From Desulfuromonadaceae bacterium (GTDB lineage: Bacteria; Desulfobacterota; Desulfuromonadia; Geobacterales; Pseudopelobacteraceae): 64,000 bases of DNA. Shown piece after piece: positions 48,320 through 55,559 of this stretch. The translations under genes and the position numbers were made by a program. The first letter of the stretch is position 1. Each line of letters begins with the position of its first letter. Under the pieces are notes generated by a model that worked only from the letters and a program-made list of their open reading frames with translations, was not told the DNA's origin and did no database searches. The stretch covers positions 91,111-155,110 of the forward strand of contig JAQTQX010000007.1 of NCBI GenBank assembly GCA_028712075.1, in the 5' to 3' direction.

Positions 48320-49642
48320 TCAGGCAATGCGTAATTCCGAAAGCGAAGCGCAACTCTCTCCGCCGTTGATATCCGGAAGAATGATCAGTTCGAGCGCTGC
48401 CACCCCGATGAGATCGACGATATAGTCTTCAATTTCCCGGATTGTTTCGGGAGGAGCAAAAGTATACTGCTGACGCACGATTTCCCGGTAGGAGCGTCCC
48501 GCGTCCGTTGACCACCGCACTACGAATTCCTGAGTCCGCTGCAGTTCGTCTTCGAGAAACACCAGATTAATATGTCTGATCTGTAGCGGTTCATCGAACA
48601 GTAGACGGATCGTCTGAGTGCCAGGCCCCATTGCCCGCCAGCCGTATCCGCCGAAAGGGTTCAAAGCTGATTCAATCGGGTGCTCCGGATCCTCGGAAGT
48701 GAGTTCCACTCGGGCTGTCTTTAAAAGATCCAGCCAATTTTGATCTTTCAATTCTGCTTCCTGAGGTAGTTCAGTAATCAATGATTTGCGCATCTGTCGG
48801 ACTCCTTTGTTTTCCAAATTTTCCATCTTTTCGTACCTAATTTCCCTCCAGCGTGCGTTGATCTCTCCTCCAAGGAGAATTATGAAACCGCAGGTGTACA
48901 TCCAGACAAGAAGCGCTATGACCGCTCCTATGCTCCCATAGGTTCTGTCATACGAGCCAAAATTGTTTACAAAATATGAAAATGCCAGTGAAACAACGAC
49001 CCAAACTCCTGCTGCCGCAATTGCACCAGGTACGGTCTCCCGCCATGTCAGCCTGACCGCCGGAGCGTAGTAATAAAGGGCTGACAGCGCCGTCATCATG
49101 AGACAGATTATCACCGGCCAGCGGAGGATATCCCATGCGGTCGTGAAAGCATCTCCAAGACCGGCAAGAGACGCAATCCAGACGCCGATGAGCGGACCGA
49201 ATAAGAGTATAATCAGGGAAAATATGGTAAAGAATGTGAAGCAGATGACCAGAAGTACGGAAATTACCCGCACCTTCCAGAAGGAGCGCTGCTCTTTCGT
49301 GCCGAATATCACATTCAGAGCTCCCTGAATCGCGATCATTGCGTTTGAGGAGGTCCAGACCGATAACAGTACACCGATGGTCAGCAACCCTCCCTGCTGA
49401 ACAGTGATCAGAGTCCGGAGATTTTCCCTGACCAGGTACATGACATCTCCCGGCACGAAACGCCCCATGATTTTCAGTAACGTCCGGAAGAGATCAGGCA
49501 CCGGCAGATAGGCGAGCAGGGTTGTCAACGTAAGAAGACAGGGAAACAGCGCAAAGAGGAAAAAAAATGCTATCTGGGCTGCATACCCGTCGCAGTCGTC
49601 CTTCAGAACACTTTTGACCACACGGCGCGTCAGTTCCCACAT
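48320..49642 (-). CDS. YihY/BrkB-family inner-membrane protein
   Basis: A 440-residue protein of the BrkB (UPF0761) family with about six transmembrane helices in the first 280 residues (DGYAAQIAFFFLFALFPCLL; GSIGAVIALLVWMYTCGFI and LLGGEINA). The C-terminal 150 residues form an extra cytoplasmic domain not in the short E. coli YihY, ending with a beta-rich part (IRLLFDEPLQIRHINLVFLE). Function of the family is not settled. Its ATG overlaps the broken HAD gene. The stop is about 200 bp before the BON gene. Confidence 0.9.
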   Translation of the reverse strand: MWELTRRVVKSVLKDDCDGYAAQIAFFFLFALFPCLLTLTTLLAYLPVPDLFRTLLKIMGRFVPGDVMYLVRENLRTLITVQQGGLLTIGVLLSVWTSSNAMIAIQGALNVIFGTKEQRSFWKVRVISVLLVICFTFFTIFSLIILLFGPLIGVWIASLAGLGDAFTTAWDILRWPVIICLMMTALSALYYYAPAVRLTWRETVPGAIAAAGVWVVVSLAFSYFVNNFGSYDRTYGSIGAVIALLVWMYTCGFIILLGGEINARWREIRYEKMENLENKGVRQMRKSLITELPQEAELKDQNWLDLLKTARVELTSEDPEHPIESALNPFGGYGWRAMGPGTQTIRLLFDEPLQIRHINLVFLEDELQRTQEFVVRWSTDAGRSYREIVRQQYTFAPPETIREIEDYIVDLIGVAALELIILPDINGGESCASLSELRIA

Positions 49643-49893
49643 GGCTTTACAACCTCCGGTTTTTGTGATTCACTTTTCGTACAGATAGCGGCTTTGAGTG
49701 ATTCTCCCGGATTTCCCGCCGCTTTTTTGTTTAATTGAAAAGCAGTAGTGGTACCGCAGAGTTTACCCTCGACACACACGGAAAACGTCAGTTCTGCAGC
49801 ATCATGCACTCGCACTGTTCTGGTCAGCACACCGTCGAGATCGAACAGAACGGCATCGCAGTCCTGCGGGGATAGTCTGATAGCTGCTAACAT
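49630..49893 (-). pseudogene. Truncated HAD phosphatase fragment with foreign tail
   Basis: This 87-residue frame starts well (AGGAG five bases before ATG) and its first 28 residues match the N-terminus of beta-phosphoglucomutase-like HAD proteins (DCDAVLFDLDGVLTRT). After RVHDAAE the sequence no longer resembles any HAD domain and ends after about 57 residues, where a normal enzyme needs over 200. It overlaps the BrkB-family start by 13 bp and may now serve as a leader for it. Deletion or rearrangement is likely. Confidence 0.65.
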
Positions 49894-50200
49894 CCTTTCT
49901 CCTGACTTTCGGAAGTCCGATCTTTATACGGCCCGTCCGGAACTTTCTACATGAACCGGATTTCTCCATGCTTAGCCTCCTGTTTGAGATTCCGGACTTC
50001 AAACTATTATATTTGGATTCGCGGGTTCATCATTTGTTATAAATCCTGATTAGCACTATTCTCCCGCAACTCTCTTCTCTCTGAGGGAGAAGGTGGCCGA
50101 AGGCCGGAGAGGGGGGCGGCATTGCCAATATTTCCCCCTCACCCTAGCCCTCTCACTCATGGAGAGGGGACTGTTTGGTCGCCGTTGCGGGAGATTGGTT
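49894..50200. other. Intergenic region with compound palindrome
   Basis: Apart from the element at 50061-50193, an inverted repeat GTTTGA/TCAAAC at 49982-50004 is the only structure noticed. No gene is supported. Confidence 0.55.
50061..50193. repeat. Compound palindromic element with terminal inverted repeats
   Basis: The 133-bp element begins CTCCCGCAAC and ends GTTGCGGGAG, an exact 10-base inverted pair. Inside are CTCTTCTCTCTGAGGGAGA and CCCTCACCCTAGCCCTCTC followed by GGAGAGGGGA, each forming a hairpin. This is the pattern of a two-unit REP/BIME or a MITE. Related single units occur at 21495 and 35485. It lies just after the hpf-like gene's stop on the minus strand and may act as its terminator. 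Confidence 0.75.
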
Positions 50201-50593
50201 CTATTCAGATAACTCGACATTTTCCTCACCTTCTGGAATATCCAGTCCGGAAGGGGATGGATCAGCCCGGTGACCTCGCTGATTTCCTGTGCGTCCCAGG
50301 GTGCTCTCGATCAATCGGGTCAACTTGTCGGCGGCACCGCTAAAAGCCTGTTCCAGGGTTGTGGCCTGATGGGTGGCCGCCAGGGGCTGGCGACCTTCAA
50401 GACGGGCTTCCATAACGCACTTCATCCCGTCTTTGCCCCCTTTTTTGTCACTGTTTTCGTCGCTCAGATGCACCTCCACCCGGGTTATGTGTTCACTAAA
50501 CCGGCTCAAAGCCTGCTCAATTTCGCTGCTGACGTGGGCGGTAAGCGCATCGCGTCCGTCTATGTTTCGATCGGTGTTGATATGAATCTGCAT
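50201..50593 (-). CDS. HPF/RaiA-family ribosome-associated protein
   Basis: A 130-residue protein with the S30AE fold seen in hibernation factors: MQIHINTDRNIDGRDALTAH, then RFSEHITRVEVHLSDEN and GRQPLAATHQATTLEQAFSG. Such proteins bind resting ribosomes under stress. The tail is Pro/Glu-rich. ATG 50593 has GGGAG six bases upstream; the frame's earlier start at 50716 does not. A possible weak copy of the shared upstream module lies near 50740-50841. Confidence 0.85.
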   Translation of the reverse strand: MQIHINTDRNIDGRDALTAHVSSEIEQALSRFSEHITRVEVHLSDENSDKKGGKDGMKCVMEARLEGRQPLAATHQATTLEQAFSGAADKLTRLIESTLGRTGNQRGHRADPSPSGLDIPEGEENVELSE

Positions 50594-50928
50594 GATGTTC
50601 TCCCTTGTTGGTTGGTTACCAGATCGTGCCTGACCGATGTATTTTCTTTCATCTGTGCTTACGTCAACGCACGTACTGGATTGCTTTTCATGATGTTTCA
50701 AAAGCACTGAGATCAATTAACACGCTACGGATAGGTGCAGAACTGTGATTGCGACCGCTTGAACGTGAGAGATAAAGTAATAGCGTGAGGATTGGGCGAG
50801 GGAATATCAGTGTTGAAATCAGTCCCTGAGAAGATGACTGGCATTTAGAACGGTACGTTTCAACTGAACCGCGAGGGAGTGGAAAACTGACTTCCTCGCG
50901 ATCCAGAATCATGTGCTTTTACATCAAT
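50594..50928. other. Intergenic region upstream of the hpf-like gene
   Basis: Holds the hairpin at 50870-50900 and, near 50741-50841, AACTGTGATT, GCGAGGGA and GATGACTGG in an order reminiscent of the shared module. No gene is supported. Confidence 0.45.
50870..50900 (-). terminator. Hairpin after the OmpA-like gene
   Basis: CGCGAGGGAGT (50870-50880) pairs with ACTTCCTCGCG (50890-50900) with one mismatch around a nine-base loop, 29 bp past the stop of the minus-strand OmpA gene. A T-run is absent, so it may be an RNA stabiliser rather than an intrinsic terminator. Confidence 0.5.
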
Positions 50929-52002
50929 TTACCTTTTTGATACCTGTTCACGCTCTATGACGATCTCGACGCGACGGTTGTTGGCGCGCCCTTCAGCTGA
51001 TGCGTTGTTGCCAATCGGGCTGCCTTCGCCCTGACCGCGCGCCTGGATGTGATCTGCAGGGTAGCCGCTCTGCACGAGGTAATCGCGGACCGCGTCTGCA
51101 CGACGTTGCGAGAGCCCCTGATTGTAGTTCTCGGTACCCATGGAATCAGTATGCCCCTCGACAATAAGATTACGAGCATTGATGGCCTGTAACGCCTTGG
51201 CTACCTGATCAAGCTTGACCCGCGCCGGTGGCATCAAGGTAGACTCGGCTGATCGAAAAAGAATACTTCCGGAGAGCGTCAGGACCAGACCTCGTTCCTC
51301 CTCCTTAAGCGAGGCGATCGAAGCAAGTTCCTCAAGTGCAGCTGCCGTTTTCAATTCCGACTCTTTCAAGTCTTTCTGCCCTTGTGCAATCGCGGCTTGC
51401 TGCATCTGATATTCGGCATCCGCTTTGTCCTTGGCTGACTGGAGTTCAGCCTGCTTTACCAGCTCAGCCTGTTTCGCGGCCGCTTCATTCTCGGCAGCTT
51501 TCAAATCATTTTTCCCCTGTGCGATTACAGCCTGTTGCCTCTGATATTCGGCGTCCGCCTTGTCCTTGGCTGACTGGATTTCGGCTTGCCTGACGAGTTC
51601 AGCCTGTGCATTGGCTGTTCTATCCTGGGAGTCGCTCAAGTCCTGCTTTCCCTGTTTCACGATCTCGGCCTGTTTCATCTGATAATCGGCATTTGCTCTC
51701 TCTTTGCTTGCCTTGTCGGCTGCCAGGATTCCGAGCGCTCCCGCCTGTTGTGACTTGCGTTGAGCGACATAGGCAAGATCTTTTGTTTTGTACGAATCTG
51801 CATCCTTTTTAAAGGAGTCCTCCGCCAGACCGAGCGCTTCATGCGCCTTGTGTAATTCCGCAGGAGCAAGTTGCTGCGCCGGGCCCATGCTTGCCTGCTG
51901 ATAAGCCGAGCGGGCATTGACAAGTTCAGGTGGTGCCACGGTTGCGCAGCCGGTGAAGGCAGACGCCAGTGCGAGCAGGACAACTAATTGTATTTTTTTC
52001 AT
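50929..52002 (-). CDS. OmpA-family lipoprotein with coiled-coil repeats
   Basis: A 357-residue lipoprotein (lipobox with C19 in AFTGCAT). A DUF4398-like N-terminal part (about 20-90) is followed by 45-residue Ala/Gln/Lys-rich repeats (AELVKQAELQSAKDKADAEY type) at about 89-223, then an OmpA peptidoglycan-binding domain (LIVEGHTDSMGTENYNQGLS, RRADAVRDYL, NNRRVEIVIE). It should tie the outer membrane to the cell wall, with the helical repeats as a spacer. It lies 166 bp after a smaller DUF4398 lipoprotein gene. Confidence 0.9.
   Translation of the reverse strand: MKKIQLVVLLALASAFTGCATVAPPELVNARSAYQQASMGPAQQLAPAELHKAHEALGLAEDSFKKDADSYKTKDLAYVAQRKSQQAGALGILAADKASKERANADYQMKQAEIVKQGKQDLSDSQDRTANAQAELVRQAEIQSAKDKADAEYQRQQAVIAQGKNDLKAAENEAAAKQAELVKQAELQSAKDKADAEYQMQQAAIAQGQKDLKESELKTAAALEELASIASLKEEERGLVLTLSGSILFRSAESTLMPPARVKLDQVAKALQAINARNLIVEGHTDSMGTENYNQGLSQRRADAVRDYLVQSGYPADHIQARGQGEGSPIGNNASAEGRANNRRVEIVIEREQVSKR
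51334..51738 (-). repeat. 135-bp coding repeat in OmpA-like gene
   Basis: Three successive units of 45 residues, the last two nearly identical (start AELVRQAEIQSAKDK and AELVKQAELQSAKDK), the first more diverged. They predict a long helix. Such repeats can vary in number between strains and so change spacer length. Confidence 0.75.
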
Positions 52003-52078
52003 AATTTCTCCCTTTAGTAAGTTAGGAATTATTTTCTGCGCTTTTAGTACGATAGAAATTATTTCTGTTTTATTGCAG

Positions 52079-52168
52079 AAATGATTTCGTGAACGGACTT
52101 ATTCCGTTTATCGGGGCAGGCAAGAAAATAATTTCGTTAGCGCACTTATCCTGTTTATCAGGGTAAGG
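52079..52168. repeat. Imperfect tandem repeat, period 47 bp
   Basis: AAATGATTTCGTGAACGGAC then TTATTCCGTTTATCGGGGCA is echoed 47 bp later by AAATAATTTCGTTAGCGCAC then TTATCCTGTTTATCAGGGTA. It fills the gap between the two lipoprotein genes and touches the stop of the DUF4398 gene at 52169. Confidence 0.65.
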
Positions 52169-52534
52169 TTATCGGTTGTTTATCCGGAGTTGCCGTGCGC
52201 GTTCTACAGCTTCCATGGCCTCTTTCCTCTCGGCATCCTTATGAGAGAGTGATACGGCCAGTTCTGCATCGGCTTCGGATCGTGTCAGCATTGAATCGGC
52301 CTTCTCCTTCTCGCCTTTCGCGGCCAGACTCTTGGCAGCTATCAGTTCCTCCTTGGCCATCTGCAAATGAAGAGAGGCTTGCGGCACTTTGGCCGCCCCT
52401 GACTCCTCTGCGGCGCGAATACCTGACGTTGATGCCTCTGTGCGCAGCGGAACATTTGCGCATCCCGCTACAATTCCGGTGGCCGCAACAGCCACGACTA
52501 TCAGCATTAATCCAATCCTGGGTCCGTACTTCAT
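52169..52534 (-). CDS. DUF4398 lipoprotein
   Basis: A 121-residue lipoprotein with lipobox IVAGC and a DUF4398 helical domain (ASLHLQMAKEELIAAKSLAA; ADSMLTRSEADAELAVSLS). The same domain type begins the OmpA-like protein next door, so the two may pack together at the outer membrane (inference). It carries a copy of the shared upstream module at 52689-52791. Confidence 0.88.
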   Translation of the reverse strand: MKYGPRIGLMLIVVAVAATGIVAGCANVPLRTEASTSGIRAAEESGAAKVPQASLHLQMAKEELIAAKSLAAKGEKEKADSMLTRSEADAELAVSLSHKDAERKEAMEAVERARQLRINNR

Positions 52535-52910
52535 AGAATCTCCTTTTGAACATCGAGATAGGTTGTCTGGTTAGAGCAACCTTGTTTCTTACATCCGTGT
52601 TGTATTTGATGTGAGGCTGAGATTTGCTACACGGCATTCTCTAACAGGCAACTAATGCGCCAAAACAACCGCATACCTTTCAGGAGTGCAACAGTCTGAT
52701 AATAGAGGGAAATGAGAAAATATTCGGGCGAGGGTACAATAATACTGCCTGCGTAATCCGTCGGATTTAGCATTTCTGCCATATCTGATGGATGATATTG
52801 AGGCTACCATTAAACAAGTCCTGCCAATCGCTTGATACCTATTTTTTGGGTTCTCCTTTCATAGTATTGATCTGGTTTCATGCCTGCCGGGTGCATTCCA
52901 CTAACGGTTA
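52535..52910. other. Intergenic region upstream of DUF4398 gene
   Basis: The gap between the DUF748 gene's stop and the DUF4398 gene contains the upstream module and no gene that can be supported. Confidence 0.5.
52689..52791 (-). promoter_or_regulatory. Shared upstream module, DUF4398 copy
   Basis: On the plus strand CAACAGTCTGAT at 52689-52700, GCGAGGGTA at 52728-52736 and GCCATATCTGATGG at 52778-52791. The last differs from GTCATATGTGACGG in three positions and lies 78 bp past CTGAT, against 79 bp in two other copies. It is 155-257 bp before the gene. Confidence 0.45.
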
Positions 52911-54506
52911 TCACCTTTTCTCAAAGCTGGGCAGCATCGCCTTAAAAAATGCGTTCCTGACAAGCTCAACAACTATCTGCAGGGTGCTTGTTTCCGGATT
53001 CCCCACCGCCCCTTTGATATCCACCCTGGTGGCAACCTCCTGGTGCGACCTGTTTTCAAGAAGCGTGGCGACCCCTCCGATCAACATTTCGTACATTTGA
53101 TGAGAGACACCTCTGGCCATATCTTTTCGCCTGTCATACACATCCATATCCTTGAAGAACGGCTTGATATAGCCGGAAATAGCACCATCAGTAATATGTA
53201 GCTCTGTGACGAGTGAGAAGACTCCGGCGGAAACGTCGAAATCACCGTAGGAGAGCAGTACGTTGTTCATCGCTGTCAATTGGCTCTCGTCGATTTTGAG
53301 GTAGAGGTCCAGATCAGACCCCGCCTTCTTCGGCCTGATGTCGGCGGTAGCCGTTGTCATCCCGCTTCCCATGAATTTCCCCGCAAGTTTCACCTGCGCT
53401 GTTCCCCGGGCTGATTGATTGGAAAAATTCTTTGCATGGAGGTCGGTATCGGAGAGGTAAATGCGGTACGGATTGCGTGCTGCCTTATTTACCATCCCGA
53501 TGGTACACCCCGTTAAGTTCACCTGATCGGCGGTTAACAGAATACCGGGCCTGTTGGTCAGCTCTCTGGCTTTCTTTCCTGCCGCAACCACACGTTTCTT
53601 TTCAACAGCGGCAGTGCGCAGAGAGTGGGTGTAGTCAATGGTCATCCCTTGAATTTCCAGCTTCTCCAGATGGGCGATTTTTACCGTTGGCGCAAATTCG
53701 GCGTCACCGGAGGCACTGAGCAGCCCCCCATGAATGGAGAAGTTCGAATCCGGAATGGCCGTGTTGAAATAATCGACCGGTACCTTTTCCAGCATAATTC
53801 GCCCTTTGATACCGGGCAACGGCTTGGCGAGGAAATTTGCAGCACCGTCGATACGCCCCTGCCCGGTGCCGAAGATTGCCGTATCGAGATGGAACGAAGA
53901 AGGATAGATCTTGTCCGGCAGATTGACGTTGCGGATATTTTTAGCATGAAGGTTAAAATTGCTCAGAATGAGAGGTCTCTTCTGGTCATCGCCGATATAA
54001 CTGATGTTGGCATCGTTGATTTTCAGAGAGTTTATTTTGAGCGGATATATATCTTCCACCGCCTGTTGCCAGCCGCGTTCTTTGAGCGGGACAGTGTTGT
54101 CCACTTCACTGCGCAGCTGCAGCAGATTGATGTTGATTTTCGGCTTGTCCAGCCTGAATTCGGCAACGAGCTTGCCCGCGAGAAGCCCGCTCCAGTGAAT
54201 ACTGGCTTTAAGACGAGGAAAAGAGGCGACAGGAGGGTCGGGATGGGCCTGCTGAACAACGGTCATTTCTTTCAAGGAGACGGAAAGATCCAGCAACTGG
54301 ACATGCAGTGCCGGCAACCGGACCGAATACCCTTTCAGGTCGCGGTTCAATTTCGCCTCAGTGATTCCGCGCAGAGGTTCATCAAGAACAAAAGATGCGA
54401 AAAAGAGCACAGCGGCTACGGCGGCCGGGATTCCGAAACCCCACCGGAGCGTCCTGGAGCTGAGAACTCTTGTAAATCTGAACTGTTCGCCTCTCATCTC
54501 AGCCAT
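52911..54506 (-). CDS. DUF748/AsmA-like envelope protein
   Basis: A 531-residue protein with one N-terminal transmembrane segment (AAVAAVLFFASFVL) and a long beta-rich periplasmic part of the DUF748/AsmA-like type (LSVSLKEMTVVQQ; ISYIGDDQKRPLILSNFN; GAVFSL-type strands; LYLKIDESQLTAMNNVLLSY). AsmA-like proteins form lipid-carrying bridges across the envelope. It lacks the OmpA part found in very long DUF748 proteins. The region upstream holds the MITE-like repeat. Confidence 0.82.
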   Translation of the reverse strand: MAEMRGEQFRFTRVLSSRTLRWGFGIPAAVAAVLFFASFVLDEPLRGITEAKLNRDLKGYSVRLPALHVQLLDLSVSLKEMTVVQQAHPDPPVASFPRLKASIHWSGLLAGKLVAEFRLDKPKININLLQLRSEVDNTVPLKERGWQQAVEDIYPLKINSLKINDANISYIGDDQKRPLILSNFNLHAKNIRNVNLPDKIYPSSFHLDTAIFGTGQGRIDGAANFLAKPLPGIKGRIMLEKVPVDYFNTAIPDSNFSIHGGLLSASGDAEFAPTVKIAHLEKLEIQGMTIDYTHSLRTAAVEKKRVVAAGKKARELTNRPGILLTADQVNLTGCTIGMVNKAARNPYRIYLSDTDLHAKNFSNQSARGTAQVKLAGKFMGSGMTTATADIRPKKAGSDLDLYLKIDESQLTAMNNVLLSYGDFDVSAGVFSLVTELHITDGAISGYIKPFFKDMDVYDRRKDMARGVSHQMYEMLIGGVATLLENRSHQEVATRVDIKGAVGNPETSTLQIVVELVRNAFFKAMLPSFEKR

Positions 54507-54580
54507 AATTCACTCCATGCCGAAAACGGAACTTCGTCATCTCCCGCTAATAATAAGAATCTATCAAGAACGGCAATTGA

Positions 54581-54771
54581 ACCACAGAGACACTGAGACA
54601 CAGAGTAAATACAAAGAATAATCTTATTGAAAAAGCCTTTTTGAGATTCACCTTTTTGGTGAATGCTGTTTTTCGATGCAAGATCTTGATTTCTCGGTTG
54701 CTCCGTTGCTCTGTGTTATTCGAACAGCCGTTACTCAGGTTATTATCTCTGCGTCTCAGTGTCTCAGTGGT
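54581..54771. repeat. MITE-like element with 25-bp terminal inverted repeats
   Basis: The left end ACCACAGAGACACTGAGACA (continuing CAGAG) pairs with the right end CTCTGCGTCTCAGTGTCTCA (continuing GTGGT), with a few mismatches. The 191-bp interior holds a hairpin TTCACC-TTTTT-GGTGAA at 54645-54661 and no gene. This is the CACAGAGACAC type of dispersed element found in many bacteria. It sits between the phosphatase stop and the DUF748 start, both on the minus strand. Confidence 0.8.
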
Positions 54772-54786
54772 ACATTTTTTCAAGGT

Positions 54787-55515
54787 TTAGAACTTGGTAA
54801 CGACGCATCTTCCGTTCGAGCACTGTACGCGTGCATCCTGGTGTAATTTTGTCAACCACACCGTAACTTTTTGCCGCACCTCTTCACGGCGTATTGCTGT
54901 AAGACCCCGAATATAGCTTGCATCGGCATTAAACCACACCCCCTGATAGAGTTTCATCTCCTCAATAGCCTGCTCTTCAGCAACATCTTCAATAATCACC
55001 CGGTAAGCGGCAACCATTACACCGGACCTGTTTACCCCGGAACGACAGTGGACATAAACCGGCTTCGGCTGCTGAGTGACGATGGCGAGAAAATGAGCAA
55101 CATGGTCGTCCACAACAGATGGAGCAAACAGAGGGAGCGGTTCCCAGTCATGTATGCGAAAGTAGCCCACCTCGTAGTTTTTTGCGTCCGAGAGGGTTGC
55201 GTGAGCAAAGGCGGAATTGTCGTCAAGGATCAGTTCAAGATTTACGACTGTTTTGACACCATTCTGGATGAGCCAGGCGGCCCCCTCTTTGTGAGGCCGG
55301 GCCCCACGCCACAGCAGATGTGGCGTTACGACACAGAAATTTTTGATGTCAGAGCCAAGATTGTTTTTGCACGCTCCAGCGGAACTTTGCTCTGCAAACG
55401 AGGTACAGCCCCACAGAGAAAACAGCAAGAGGAGTGTGAAGGTACATCGACATCCGCGAGTTAATGGTTTGAAGGTCAACCTGCTGACGATTAATCTGTT
55501 TTTGATTTTTCCCAT
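54787..55515 (-). CDS. Dual-specificity/tyrosine phosphatase lipoprotein
   Basis: A 242-residue protein with a hydrophobic segment ending in a lipobox (LLFSLWGC), then a phosphatase domain with the active-site loop VHCRSGVNRSGV (Cys and Arg of CX5R) and a general acid region (IHDWEPLPL). It should remove phosphate from tyrosine or a similar ester in the periplasm. Start is uncertain because about 25 basic residues precede the signal segment. The MITE-like element lies 15 bp past the stop. Confidence 0.85.
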   Translation of the reverse strand: MGKIKNRLIVSRLTFKPLTRGCRCTFTLLLLFSLWGCTSFAEQSSAGACKNNLGSDIKNFCVVTPHLLWRGARPHKEGAAWLIQNGVKTVVNLELILDDNSAFAHATLSDAKNYEVGYFRIHDWEPLPLFAPSVVDDHVAHFLAIVTQQPKPVYVHCRSGVNRSGVMVAAYRVIIEDVAEEQAIEEMKLYQGVWFNADASYIRGLTAIRREEVRQKVTVWLTKLHQDARVQCSNGRCVVTKF

Positions 55516-55559
55516 GAATTCACTTCTATTGGTAGATGCCGTTCTCAGTGTGAATATGT

